From: an uncultured Mycoplasmatota bacterium
Lineage (GTDB): Bacteria; Bacillota_I; Bacilli_A; RF39; UBA660
DNA length: 64,000 nt
Assembly (NCBI GenBank): GCA_900549285.1
Contig: URNW01000003.1
Span: forward strand, 1 to 64,000
Direction: 5' to 3'
In this document: positions 1 through 8,411 of the stretch, piece by piece
How positions within the stretch are numbered: the first letter of the stretch is position 1
Layout: each line of letters starts with the position of its first letter
Notes under the pieces: model-generated
Told to the model about the DNA's origin: nothing
The model's database searches: none
What the model saw: only the letters and a program-made list of their open reading frames with translations
Program-made: the position numbers and the translations under genes

Positions 1-145
1 CATATAATTATATATGTTATATTTCTAATATACATTATTATTGAGTATTAGTCAATTATAATGTTACTATTTTTGCACAAGAAATAATAACCATTTATAA
101 AAAAGTGAATATAATACATTGAAATATATAAAGGAGGAATATATT

Positions 146-1141
146 TTGAAAAAGAAAATAATTACCATTTTAATAGCCATAATTATAATTGCTATGATTA
201 CAATTATTTCATTAAAATTAACAAATAAAGAAACAAAAGAAACAAATTTAACTACAATCAAAATAGCTGAAGTAACTCATAGTATTTTTTATGCTCCATT
301 ATATGCTGCAATAGAAAACGGCTACTTTGAACAAGAAGGAATTGAAATAGAGTTAATATTAACTCCTGGAGCAGATAAAGTAAGTGCTGCCGTCTTATCA
401 AATACAGTCGATATTGGTTTTGCTGGTACTGAATCAGCTATATACATTTACGCAGGTGGTGAAGAAGACTACTTAGTAACTTTTGCTGGTTTAACAAAAA
501 GAGATGGTCAATTTATATTAAGTAGAAATTGTGAAGAAGAATTCAATTTAGAAGATTTATACGGAAGTGAAATTTTAGTAGGAAGAAAAGGTGGTATGCC
601 TGCCATAAACTTTTTAGAAGCAATGAAAAATAACAATATTGATATAGACAAAATAAATGTAAATTATTCAATTGATTTTGCTGCTCTATCTGGAACATTT
701 ATTGGAGGTATCGGTGATTATGTAAATTTATTTGAACCCACTGCTACAAGTGTAGTAAACAGTAACAAAGCATGTATAGTAGAATCAATAGGAAGCCTAG
801 CTGGAGAAGTACCATATACAGCATTTTACACTCGTAAAAGTTATTTAGAAGAAAATGAAGAATTATTAAAAAAATTTACAAATGCCCTAGCCAAAGGATT
901 AACTTACGTTTTAGAAACGGACAATGAAAAAATAGCTAATGCTATCTTACCTCAATTTCCAGATAGTTCTTTAAATGATATAATTACTATTTTAGAAAAT
1001 CATAAAAAATATGATGCATGGTTAACAACTCCATATATTACAGAAGAAAGCTTTACCAATTTAGAAGATATGTTAATAGATAATGATTTATTAGAAGATT
1101 ATGTCCCTTATAGTAAATTAATTCATAATTTATATGGATAA
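146..1141 (+). CDS. ABC transporter substrate-binding protein (NMT1/SsuA-like)
   Basis: Periplasmic-binding-protein-like receptor of a NitT/TauT-type importer. After a basic N-terminus and a hydrophobic helix (about residues 5-22) there is no lipobox cysteine, so it is probably held by an uncleaved membrane anchor. The following segment (KIAEVTHSIFYAPLYAAIENG, then YFEQEGIEIEL and a VDIGFAG motif) is the typical start of NMT1/THI5-like binding proteins. The TTG at 146 is preferred because AGGAGG lies at 132-137, eight bases upstream; the frame opens further upstream at 119 without a ribosome binding site. It overlaps the ATPase gene by 8 bases and heads a three-gene operon. The substrate (sulfonate, nitrate, thiamine precursor or other) cannot be told from sequence; no riboswitch is visible in the short upstream stretch. 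Confidence 0.85.
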   Translation: MKKKIITILIAIIIIAMITIISLKLTNKETKETNLTTIKIAEVTHSIFYAPLYAAIENGYFEQEGIEIELILTPGADKVSAAVLSNTVDIGFAGTESAIYIYAGGEEDYLVTFAGLTKRDGQFILSRNCEEEFNLEDLYGSEILVGRKGGMPAINFLEAMKNNNIDIDKINVNYSIDFAALSGTFIGGIGDYVNLFEPTATSVVNSNKACIVESIGSLAGEVPYTAFYTRKSYLEENEELLKKFTNALAKGLTYVLETDNEKIANAILPQFPDSSLNDIITILENHKKYDAWLTTPYITEESFTNLEDMLIDNDLLEDYVPYSKLIHNLYG

Positions 1142-1895
1142 ATTACTAAGCATTAAGAACTTAAATAAAGTTTATTATTCAAAAAAAGATGAAATAGAAG
1201 CTATAAAGGATATAACATTTGACTTACAAAAAGGAGAATTTATATCAATTGTTGGACCATCAGGTTGTGGAAAATCTACCCTTCTAAATATTTTAACAGG
1301 AATGGATCACAAAACAAAAGGAAAAGTAGTATTTAATAACTCCAATATTAAATTAGGATATATGCTTCAAAGTGATAGTATGCTTCCCTGGAAAAAGGTA
1401 ATAGATAATGCCCTACTTGGTTTAGAAATCAAAAAAGAAAAAACAAAAGAAAATATAACTTATGTAAAGAATTTATTTAAAAAATATGGATTAGAAGAAT
1501 TTATGAACAAATATCCTAATGAATTATCAGGAGGGATGCGTCAAAGAGTAGCCCTAATACGTACTCTTGCTTTAAAACCTGATATATTAATACTAGATGA
1601 ACCATTTTCAAAACTGGATTATCAATCCCGTTTAAAAGTAAGTGATGATGTTTATAAAATTATTAAAAATGAAGGAAAAACCGCTTTAATGGTTACTCAT
1701 GATTTAGCCGAAGCAATTAGTATTTCTGATCGTGTAATTGTTTTAAGCAAACGGCCATGTGAAATAAAAAAAATATATAAAATCAAAAGAGAAAAAGAAG
1801 GAACCCCCATAGAAAACCGAAAAGATAAAAATTTTGCTTATTATTATGATTTAATTTGGAAGGATTTAGCTTACCATGACGAAAGAACATCTTAA
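1134..1895 (+). CDS. ABC transporter ATP-binding protein (NitT/TauT type)
   Basis: Cytoplasmic ATPase of the importer. Walker A GPSGCGKST is near residues 41-49, the Q-loop is in YMLQSDSMLPW, the signature is LSGGMRQR, Walker B is ILILDEPF and the switch histidine is in VTHDLAEA. Length of 253 residues and the LPW motif after the Q-loop are typical of the SsuB/TauB group. The start overlaps the end of the binding-protein gene and its own end overlaps the permease gene by 20 bases, so the three products are probably translationally coupled. Confidence 0.92.
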   Translation: MDKLLSIKNLNKVYYSKKDEIEAIKDITFDLQKGEFISIVGPSGCGKSTLLNILTGMDHKTKGKVVFNNSNIKLGYMLQSDSMLPWKKVIDNALLGLEIKKEKTKENITYVKNLFKKYGLEEFMNKYPNELSGGMRQRVALIRTLALKPDILILDEPFSKLDYQSRLKVSDDVYKIIKNEGKTALMVTHDLAEAISISDRVIVLSKRPCEIKKIYKIKREKEGTPIENRKDKNFAYYYDLIWKDLAYHDERTS

Positions 1896-2658
1896 TTATT
1901 TAAAAAAAATAAGAAGAGAAAAAATAATTGTTACTTCTCTTCAAATCTTAATATTAATAGGTTTTCTCACTATTTGGGAATTACTTAGTAAATATAAAAT
2001 TATTAATCCTTTTATCTTTTCTTCTCCATCTAAAATAATTGAAACAATAAAAAATCTTTATCTAAATTACAATCTTATTGGTCATATTCTAACTACTCTT
2101 TATGAAACACTAATAGCTTTTACATTAGGAATAACTCTAAGCTTTATCATAGCGATCATTTTATATGAATTTAAAATACTAAATAAAATAATAGATCCAT
2201 ATCTAACCATGTTAAATAGTCTTCCCAAAGTAGCTTTAGGTCCCTTAATTATTATTATAGCGGGAGCTAATGTCAAATCAATCATTGCCATGGCCTTACT
2301 AATTAATTTAATTGTAGGGATTATGAGTATTTATAATGGCTTTAATAACATAGATAAAGATTTAATTAAATTATTTAAAACCTTTAAAGCTAGCAGATTA
2401 GATATACTATTTAAATTGACCATTCCCGCATCTTATAAAACAATTATATCTAGCTTAAAATTAAATATTTCTATGACTTTAATCGGTGTTATTATGGGTG
2501 AATTTCTAGTAAGTAAAAGTGGTATTGGTTATTTAATTATCTATGGAACTCAAGTATTTAATTTAGATATGGTTATGAGTGGCATTGTAATCCTTATTAT
2601 TATTTCTTTTGTACTCTATAAAGTCATTACTTATATAGAAAAAAAATTATTAAAGTAA
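1876..2658 (+). CDS. ABC transporter permease (SsuC/TauC-like)
   Basis: Integral membrane subunit of the importer, 260 residues with about six hydrophobic helices. The cytoplasmic coupling loop around LFKTFKASRLDILFKLTIPA corresponds to the EAA motif of binding-protein-dependent permeases, and the MGEFLVSKSGIGYLI segment is characteristic of the NitT/TauT family. It is the last gene of the operon and is followed by a strong terminator. The substrate is unknown. Confidence 0.9.
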   Translation: MTKEHLNYLKKIRREKIIVTSLQILILIGFLTIWELLSKYKIINPFIFSSPSKIIETIKNLYLNYNLIGHILTTLYETLIAFTLGITLSFIIAIILYEFKILNKIIDPYLTMLNSLPKVALGPLIIIIAGANVKSIIAMALLINLIVGIMSIYNGFNNIDKDLIKLFKTFKASRLDILFKLTIPASYKTIISSLKLNISMTLIGVIMGEFLVSKSGIGYLIIYGTQVFNLDMVMSGIVILIIISFVLYKVITYIEKKLLK

Positions 2659-2672
2659 AAAAATGATAAAAT

Positions 2673-2712
2673 AAAATGTAGACAGTCAAACAAGACACAG
2701 TCTACATTTTTT
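2673..2712 (+). terminator. Rho-independent terminator after the ABC importer operon
   Basis: A perfect 11-bp stem (AAAATGTAGAC at 2673-2683 with GTCTACATTTT at 2700-2710) followed by T residues, 14 bases after the permease stop. The A-rich left arm could also serve convergent transcription arriving from the minus-strand genes. Confidence 0.88.
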
Positions 2713-2781
2713 ATTACCTACTCTTTCTATCATTCACTTTTTTATAGTCTAATTATATCAACATATATTAATATTAAAAAA

Positions 2782-3957
2782 TTAATCTTTTTTTCTTAAC
2801 TGAAAAATTTCTACTTTTCGGCATTTAATAAAAGAAAATATTAGTAAATATAATCCTGAAAACACCTGCCCAATATAAGTACAAAATGCACTAGGAATAA
2901 ACGAACATAAAAATCTTCCTAATTTAGAAAATAAATAATAAAGATTAATTTTCTTACTATTCATATTAACCTGCAAATAACTCATCCGAAGAGCTTTTAA
3001 AGGAGTAATTAACATATCAAATATCTGTATAGATAAAATAATCAATAAAATACTTATATCTGGGGTATAATACATATATAAAATAATATTCATAAGTAAT
3101 GTACTACCAATTAATAATCCAAGTAATTGATATGAATTTTTAAGACTCTTCTTATAATCAAATTGATCTTTAGCAAAATCAATCCGTGAAGCAGTATCAA
3201 TACTACTTAAAGCATCCCATTGAGCATCTGTTGTTAATGCCTCAAAATTAATAGCAGTCAAATATTTTTCTCCATAAGAAAAACTATTACCTAATCCAAT
3301 TGCATAAATAAGAAACATACTAATATTAGATAAAATTCCAAAAGAAGTATATTTCACATTTTGAACAAAACAAACATTTCCTTTAGCAAGATGAAAATAG
3401 TGAAGAAAAATAGAACAAATGATAAGAAATTGCATCATCAAACTAATAGTAATTGCCAACATTTCATTTTGAAAAATTAAAGAAAAAATAATAATAGATA
3501 AAAAACTAAATATATGATATATAATATTCATTTTATTAGCACTATTATTTCTATTTTCATAATACAATTTCTGACTAAAAATCTGTATAATAAAATTAAA
3601 ATAAATACTAAAAACTGCATAAATTCCATAATTATGATAAATTATTGGATCCATACTCATAAAAGAAATATACTGATCAATATAAAAAACTAAAAATAAA
3701 GTAAAAATTCCAACAACAATTGTCCCTAAAAGAATATTAGACATTACGACATTTTCCTTTTGTAACTTTTTTTCTGTAATATTAGGACCTATTCCAAAAA
3801 TTGAAACAAAAAGTAAATAAACAAATTGTAAAGGATAAGTTAAAGAAAAAACATTAGAAATTTCTTTACTTAAAATAAAGCCCAATAACATCCAAGTAAT
3901 AATAGGCATAAAAGAAGATAATAGTGTATCTAAACTAATTTGTAATAATCGCCTCAT
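2782..3957 (-). CDS. MATE-like multispanning membrane protein
   Basis: A 391-residue protein with roughly ten hydrophobic segments. A polar loop near residues 235-270 (TTDAQWDALSSIDTASRIDF) resembles a loop I associate with NorM/MATE relatives, but I see no decisive motif and the protein is shorter than usual MATE transporters (about 450). Assignment to the MOP (MATE/flippase) superfamily is inference. The ATG has an AGGTGGG ribosome binding site and starts 8 bases after the S66 peptidase gene, so the two are cotranscribed. Efflux of a peptide or drug is possible given that partner. Confidence 0.5.
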   Translation of the reverse strand: MRRLLQISLDTLLSSFMPIITWMLLGFILSKEISNVFSLTYPLQFVYLLFVSIFGIGPNITEKKLQKENVVMSNILLGTIVVGIFTLFLVFYIDQYISFMSMDPIIYHNYGIYAVFSIYFNFIIQIFSQKLYYENRNNSANKMNIIYHIFSFLSIIIFSLIFQNEMLAITISLMMQFLIICSIFLHYFHLAKGNVCFVQNVKYTSFGILSNISMFLIYAIGLGNSFSYGEKYLTAINFEALTTDAQWDALSSIDTASRIDFAKDQFDYKKSLKNSYQLLGLLIGSTLLMNIILYMYYTPDISILLIILSIQIFDMLITPLKALRMSYLQVNMNSKKINLYYLFSKLGRFLCSFIPSAFCTYIGQVFSGLYLLIFSFIKCRKVEIFQLRKKD

Positions 3958-3965
3958 TATCCCAC

Positions 3966-4979
3966 CTATTTAAGAAAAAACTCCATAGTTCCTTTTCCTT
4001 TTTTAAAAGTTATAGTAACAAAAGAGCCATTTATAATAGTCATACGAGGAGGAACATGACCAAAATCACTATCAATAATAATAGGAATACCATAGTCCCC
4101 CAATACACGGTTAATCGCCTCTTCTAAAGTTAATCCTAAATAAGAATTATAAGAACTTGTTCTTCCAAAAATAATTCCTTTACAATATAAAAACCATCCA
4201 CTGTCTTTAAATTTCCACAAAGTACGAACTAAGTCTTCACAAGATAATTCACAATTATCAAAATACCAGACAATGCCATCATTTTTATATTTATTAATAA
4301 ACTCTTTAGTATGATCAAAACGTGTACCAAAAAGATCTCTTAAAATATCAATACAGCCACCAATCATTCTACCAGAAAAAGTAATATTTTCTTCTCCTCC
4401 TAAATTTTTCCATTTAACAGGAGTATCTAACATATACCCTTCTGTTTCTTCTAATGGACTAGTATTTCCACTTTCATATAGAGAAAAACTTTTTTGTATT
4501 TCTAAATTTCCTTCTAAAAGATCAAAATTATGTTGTAAAGACTCATGCCAAGTATTCATACCAAACCCAGCAAAATTATTTCCATAAATAGTTGCTATAT
4601 CATAACCAGTAGTAATAGTAAAAAGTAATCCCGTAGGATCTGAATATCCTTGTAACCATTTAATATTTTCTTGTACACAAGAAAAATCAAAAAAAGATAA
4701 CATTTCAAGCAAAAACTCTCCACCAGTAGCACAAATAATTACTTTCACATCTTCATTATTATATAATTCTTCTAATTCTTTTGCTCTTAATTTAGCCCCA
4801 CAACTAACTCCATTCCTATTCGTTCTAACATGATTACTTTCTAAAACTTGATATCCTAAATCATTCACTTTTTTTACTGCTAAATTAAGCTTTTTAACTT
4901 TTTCCTCCTGAACTATACCACTAGATGGTGCACAAACACCTATAATATTTCCCTTACAAATAAAATTAGGATAAACCAT
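3966..4979 (-). CDS. S66 family serine carboxypeptidase (MccF/LD-carboxypeptidase)
   Basis: Cytoplasmic serine peptidase of family S66, which removes C-terminal residues from murein tetrapeptides or cleaves microcin C-type aminoacyl-nucleotides. The N-terminus KGNIIGVCAPSSG is the family start, the nucleophile serine is in GYSDPTG, a candidate acid is in the YFDNCE segment and the histidine is in DSDFGHVPP, so the Ser-Glu-His triad looks intact. The ATG at 4979 is chosen because family members begin just there; the frame stays open for 18 codons upstream. About 337 residues, the usual size. The gene lies just upstream of a MATE-like transporter gene. Whether it is LD-carboxypeptidase or MccF-like cannot be decided here. 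Confidence 0.88.
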   Translation of the reverse strand: MVYPNFICKGNIIGVCAPSSGIVQEEKVKKLNLAVKKVNDLGYQVLESNHVRTNRNGVSCGAKLRAKELEELYNNEDVKVIICATGGEFLLEMLSFFDFSCVQENIKWLQGYSDPTGLLFTITTGYDIATIYGNNFAGFGMNTWHESLQHNFDLLEGNLEIQKSFSLYESGNTSPLEETEGYMLDTPVKWKNLGGEENITFSGRMIGGCIDILRDLFGTRFDHTKEFINKYKNDGIVWYFDNCELSCEDLVRTLWKFKDSGWFLYCKGIIFGRTSSYNSYLGLTLEEAINRVLGDYGIPIIIDSDFGHVPPRMTIINGSFVTITFKKGKGTMEFFLK

Positions 4980-5055
4980 TTTATCACATCCCAATATAAG
5001 TTTAACATTAGAAGCATTTAAAATGCAATACATTTAAAATGTATTGCCAAAACAA

Positions 5056-5589
5056 TTAAGCTTTACTAACTTGATAAACTTCAACTTCAACTGGTGTTTC
5101 TTGTCCAAATAAATCAATTAAAACATTTAAACGATTATTTTCTAAATCAATACTATCTACTTTACCCATCATCCCTTTAAATGGACCATCAACAATACTA
5201 ACCTTATCACCAACTGCAAGTTCAGATTCAATATTAACTCGACTCATACCCATACCTGCTAAAATTTTATCAATTTCGCTTGGAAGCAAAGGAGTTGGTT
5301 TTGCTCCTTTCCCGCTAGAGCCTATAAAGCCTGTAACTCCAGGAGTATTACGAACAATATACCAAGCTTCATCACTCATAATCATTTCTACTAAAACATA
5401 TCCTGGAAACATTTTCTTTTGCTTTTCTTTTTTAACCCCGTCTTTAATCTCTACTTCTGTAGTTTCTGGAACAATTACACGGAAAATATAATCTTGCATA
5501 CCCATAGATTCTGTTTTAGCTTCCAATTTTTCTTTTACTTTTGACTCATGCCCTGAATAAGTATTAACAACATACCATTCTTTTTCCAT
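5056..5589 (-). CDS. nusG: Transcription termination/antitermination factor NusG
   Basis: NusG binds RNA polymerase and modulates pausing, Rho termination and transcription-translation coupling. The 177 residues contain the NGN domain (WYVVNTYSGHE at the start, then MFPGYVLVEM and NTPGVTGFIG) and a C-terminal KOW motif (VGDKVSIVDGPFKGMMGKV). Length and domains are complete. Its ATG overlaps the secE stop codon in TAATG. Unlike most Bacillota, rplK and rplA do not follow; the next gene downstream is the S66 peptidase. Confidence 0.97.
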   Translation of the reverse strand: MEKEWYVVNTYSGHESKVKEKLEAKTESMGMQDYIFRVIVPETTEVEIKDGVKKEKQKKMFPGYVLVEMIMSDEAWYIVRNTPGVTGFIGSSGKGAKPTPLLPSEIDKILAGMGMSRVNIESELAVGDKVSIVDGPFKGMMGKVDSIDLENNRLNVLIDLFGQETPVEVEVYQVSKA

Positions 5590-5834
5590 TAATTAAAAGC
5601 CCCCTTTATAACTGACATTACTAAACTTAACAATACAAAGAAAATAACTAAAATAATAATAAATACAAGCGTTGCGATAGTATATTTTAAAACATCTTTT
5701 TTTGTAGGCCATTTTACTTTAGCTAATTCTGCTTTAACGCCCGCAAAAAAACTTTCTTTTTTTTCTTTTGTTTTTTTTACTTTTTTTGAAGTAACTTCTT
5801 TTTTTAATTTTTTTTCTTCTACTTTCTTCGTCAT
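5589..5834 (-). CDS. secE: Preprotein translocase subunit SecE
   Basis: Small essential subunit of the SecYEG channel. The 81 residues have a lysine-rich N-terminal extension of about 28 residues, the conserved amphipathic segment FFAGVKAELAKVKWPTKKDV and one C-terminal transmembrane helix. The rich run of KKxx repeats at the N-terminus is longer than in Bacillus (59 residues). The gene is directly coupled to nusG, the usual arrangement. No rpmG is visible upstream. Confidence 0.95.
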   Translation of the reverse strand: MTKKVEEKKLKKEVTSKKVKKTKEKKESFFAGVKAELAKVKWPTKKDVLKYTIATLVFIIILVIFFVLLSLVMSVIKGAFN

Positions 5835-5861
5835 TTCGATCCCCTCTAAATAAAAGTATTT

Positions 5862-5881
5862 AAAAAAACACTTTCGTGTTC
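5862..5881 (-). promoter_or_regulatory. GNRA-loop hairpin with U tract in the secE leader
   Basis: On the minus strand AACAC-GAAA-GTGTT is followed by seven T residues in all, 27 bases before the secE start. This looks like a small intrinsic terminator or attenuator inside the 5' leader, since the upstream surface-protein gene already has its own terminator at 5962-5994. Five base pairs make it weak; RNA stability or NusG-related feedback are alternatives. Confidence 0.4.
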
Positions 5882-5961
5882 ACCTATAATCTAACACAAA
5901 AACATTAAAAAAGCAAGCATAATAATGAAATTATTTGTTATTTTTAAATTTATTTACAAGT

Positions 5962-5994
5962 AAAAAATCTAATCTTTCTTTAAGACTAGATTTT
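5962..5994 (-). terminator. Terminator of the beta-helix surface protein gene
   Basis: Minus-strand stem AATCTAGTC/GATTAGATT (nine pairs, one G-U) with a run of T residues after it, immediately downstream of the stop codon at 6000. Confidence 0.8.
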
Positions 5995-5999
5995 CTTCA

Positions 6000-7172
6000 T
6001 TAGTTAAATAATTTACCTTTTTTTGCAAGGATTATACCACTAGCAATAGCAATAAAAGATAAAACGCCAATACCTACACTTACTATAACACTATCATAAG
6101 TTTGAGGAGTATTAGGAATTTCTTCACTTGGCTTTGATGGTTCTTCTGGTTCAGGTTGTTCAAGAGAAGCATCATCCTTCTTTTGAACAACCTGATTTCC
6201 TTCAGAATCAGTTACGACTTCATAAGCATCTCCTAAAAAGCCACTAACATCATTCGAAAATGTTCCACCTGTAATTGTAACTAAATTGCTAGAAGCAGGA
6301 GCTTCAATATCACCTAAAGCTAAAACAATATCTGATTTAGCTTCTTTTAAAGATACAAAATTTCCTCCACTGATGGTTAAAGTTAAATTCTTAGGAATTT
6401 CTTCTCCTCTAACATTCATACGAATTGCACTATAACTTTCGGAAATTAAAGTACCATTTGTAACAGTAGCTGTTGCTAGATTATCTAAAGCATAAGCTTT
6501 TTCACTAGTTAAATTTCCCCCATTAATTTCAACAACACTATTTTGATTATTGATAACAACATTACTTACAGCCTTAAATTCTCCACCATTAATAACTAAT
6601 TTAGGAATAACTTCATTTTCTAAAATTTCATTTCCTTCTTCATCAGTACTACGAATATTACCGATCATAGAAGTATTTCCAGTTGAACTAAATTTTCCAC
6701 CTTCAATAATCATATCAGCTTCATTTCTAACAATATAGAAATTTTGATTAGTAATAAAATTACCACCTTGAATTATTAATGTTCCTAGATTTGTAATAAC
6801 CCCATAAGTAGAGCCATCTTTTTGGGTAATAGTTCCAGTTTTTTCTGTTGAACTATCAACAATTGTTAATTTACCACCAGCTAAAACTTTAATTGCTTCA
6901 CATCCTAATGTAAAATTTTCTAAAGTATAGCCATTTAAATCTAAAACAACTTCTTCTCCTTTCTGAATAATAAAATCCGTAGAAATATTCGTTCCCATAG
7001 TTACATAATAAACGCCTTCTTTTTCTTCAACAGTGGTATCTTGATACCATCCCATAAAAGCGTTATCTGGTGGCATAGTCTCTTCATCTACATAAGCAGC
7101 AGCAAAAACACCACTAACCCCAACTATAGCAAATCCAAATATTGCTACAAATAAATATTTGAGATTTTTCAA
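6000..7172 (-). CDS. Secreted right-handed beta-helix surface protein with sortase-like signal
   Basis: Begins with a signal peptide (cleavage near GVFAAAYVD, about residue 25). The body carries repeated strand-turn motifs of the form (I/V)xGGxF (IQGGNF, IEGGKF, INGGEF, ISGGNF, ITGGTF), typical of a pectate-lyase-like right-handed beta-helix. A proline/glutamate spacer (EQPEPEEPSKPSEEIP) leads to NTPQTYD, a hydrophobic helix and KKGKLFN, which together look like a cell-wall sorting signal with a variant of LPXTG. Start is TTG at 7172 with GGAAGGG eight bases upstream. A class B sortase is encoded at 45045-46649. Ligand or enzymatic function is unknown; no catalytic residues recognised. Confidence 0.8.
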   Translation of the reverse strand: MKNLKYLFVAIFGFAIVGVSGVFAAAYVDEETMPPDNAFMGWYQDTTVEEKEGVYYVTMGTNISTDFIIQKGEEVVLDLNGYTLENFTLGCEAIKVLAGGKLTIVDSSTEKTGTITQKDGSTYGVITNLGTLIIQGGNFITNQNFYIVRNEADMIIEGGKFSSTGNTSMIGNIRSTDEEGNEILENEVIPKLVINGGEFKAVSNVVINNQNSVVEINGGNLTSEKAYALDNLATATVTNGTLISESYSAIRMNVRGEEIPKNLTLTISGGNFVSLKEAKSDIVLALGDIEAPASSNLVTITGGTFSNDVSGFLGDAYEVVTDSEGNQVVQKKDDASLEQPEPEEPSKPSEEIPNTPQTYDSVIVSVGIGVLSFIAIASGIILAKKGKLFN

Positions 7173-7258
7173 AACCTCATCCCTTCCTTTCTATTTTCAC
7201 TCTCTAAGCTTATCATAAAAAAGAGATAGAAACAAGTATTTTTACTAAAGATTAATTT

Positions 7259-8035
7259 TTAACTGTCAAAAATATATCCACTAACCAATCCCCCTGCAAA
7301 TAGTAAAAAACAGGTCAAATTGATTCCCTTGCAAACTCCTAAAAATAAAATAAACACTGAGGCTAAAGAAAAAGCAAAAATAACGATATAGGTCTGCATT
7401 TTCCATTTCTTTAATAAAAAATACATTAAATAACAAGTTATCATAACTCCCAAAAAAGCTCCTAAAATATAACATAAAAACCAAACAGAAAAAGGATTTA
7501 AAAAAGTATTTAAAACAAATTCATAAGATCCTAACATCATAAAAATAGCAGTACCACTAACTCCTGGAATAATAGAAGTAGCAGCATCAATCATTCCAAG
7601 TAAAATGATATAAAGATAATGAAAAAAAGTATTTTGAAAAATAAAAGACGAATCTGTTTGAAAAAAGGAAATGAGAATAATGAATCCAAAGGCTAAACTA
7701 AAAATAACGACATTTTTTTTATTAAAATTTACATTTTTTTTAAACTGAAAAACCGTCCCCATAATTAATCCTAAAAAAAGATAAATCGTATAATAATAAT
7801 AATTTTCAAGTAAAAATAAAATAATTTTACTAAACAAAATAATTGCTAAAAAAATTCCTATTCCAAAATTAAATAAAAGATAAAAATGTTTCTTTTTATT
7901 ATCAAAAAACTTTGTAACCGCTTCCATTAAAGGTTCATAAATACCCATAAGCATGGCCATCATAGAGCCACTAACACCAGGAATAATTTTACCAATTCCT
8001 ACAATAAAACCTTGGATAATCAATCTTAAATTCAT
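7259..8035 (-). CDS. DUF368 membrane protein (PopT-type polyprenyl-phosphate transporter)
   Basis: 258-residue membrane protein of the DUF368 family. Members of this family (PopT) have been described as recycling undecaprenyl phosphate across the membrane, which feeds peptidoglycan and teichoic acid synthesis. The signature IPGVSG occurs twice, near residues 18-23 and in the second half (IIPGVSGTAIF), showing the internal inverted duplication of the family. About eight hydrophobic helices. No partner genes adjoin; it is followed by a degenerate transposase region. Confidence 0.85.
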   Translation of the reverse strand: MNLRLIIQGFIVGIGKIIPGVSGSMMAMLMGIYEPLMEAVTKFFDNKKKHFYLLFNFGIGIFLAIILFSKIILFLLENYYYYTIYLFLGLIMGTVFQFKKNVNFNKKNVVIFSLAFGFIILISFFQTDSSFIFQNTFFHYLYIILLGMIDAATSIIPGVSGTAIFMMLGSYEFVLNTFLNPFSVWFLCYILGAFLGVMITCYLMYFLLKKWKMQTYIVIFAFSLASVFILFLGVCKGINLTCFLLFAGGLVSGYIFDS

Positions 8036-8040
8036 CTATT

Positions 8041-8355
8041 TCACCAATAAAATATATGATTAAAAATAATTTATATTAATGAACATGATCTGTTACTCTT
8101 ATTTCTGCTGTATGCCACAAAGTCCTTCCGTACTTCTTTTATATTTTGATTTTAATCTTATTTAAGCAATTACACTTATGCTTGAGCACTCTTATGATTT
8201 CACGAAATGTAGTATCTGTAACATTTTTTCTTAATGTTTTATGATTGTTTTTCTTTTAACAAATCTAGTACATCCAAAAGTCTTATGAATTAACATTTCT
8301 TGTTCTTTATTTAGATATAAACGAAATGGATAATCTCTATGTATATTGATCACTT
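8041..8355 (-). pseudogene. Relic of an IS200/IS605-family TnpB (OrfB) gene
   Basis: The 362-base gap at 8036-8397 has no intact gene. Reading the minus strand from about 8350, one frame gives YPFRLYLNKEQEMLIHKTFG followed by CTRFVK, which matches the start of TnpB/OrfB proteins (KFRLYPNKEQ, KTFGCxRFVYN). After frame changes and stops a second stretch, TTFREIIRVLKHKCNCLNKI, resembles the TnpB segment just before the zinc-binding cysteines (FxxxLxYKxxWxG). Most of the gene, including the RuvC core, is missing, so this is an internally deleted, frameshifted remnant. No element ends or guide RNA can be defined. Confidence 0.65.
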
Positions 8356-8383
8356 ACTTAAAGAATATACGAATTTCCTATAA

Positions 8384-8411
8384 GAAAAAAAAGATGACTA
8401 TAAGCATCTTC
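8384..8411 (-). terminator. Terminator of the CotD-like gene
   Basis: Minus-strand AAGATG/CATCTT stem with an 8-base loop, followed by eight T residues; the stem begins inside the last codons of the gene. Confidence 0.75.

Noticed and set aside
1..145. Riboswitch upstream of the ABC importer
   Set aside because: Only AT-rich sequence without conserved riboswitch elements is visible, and the window starts too close to the gene to judge.
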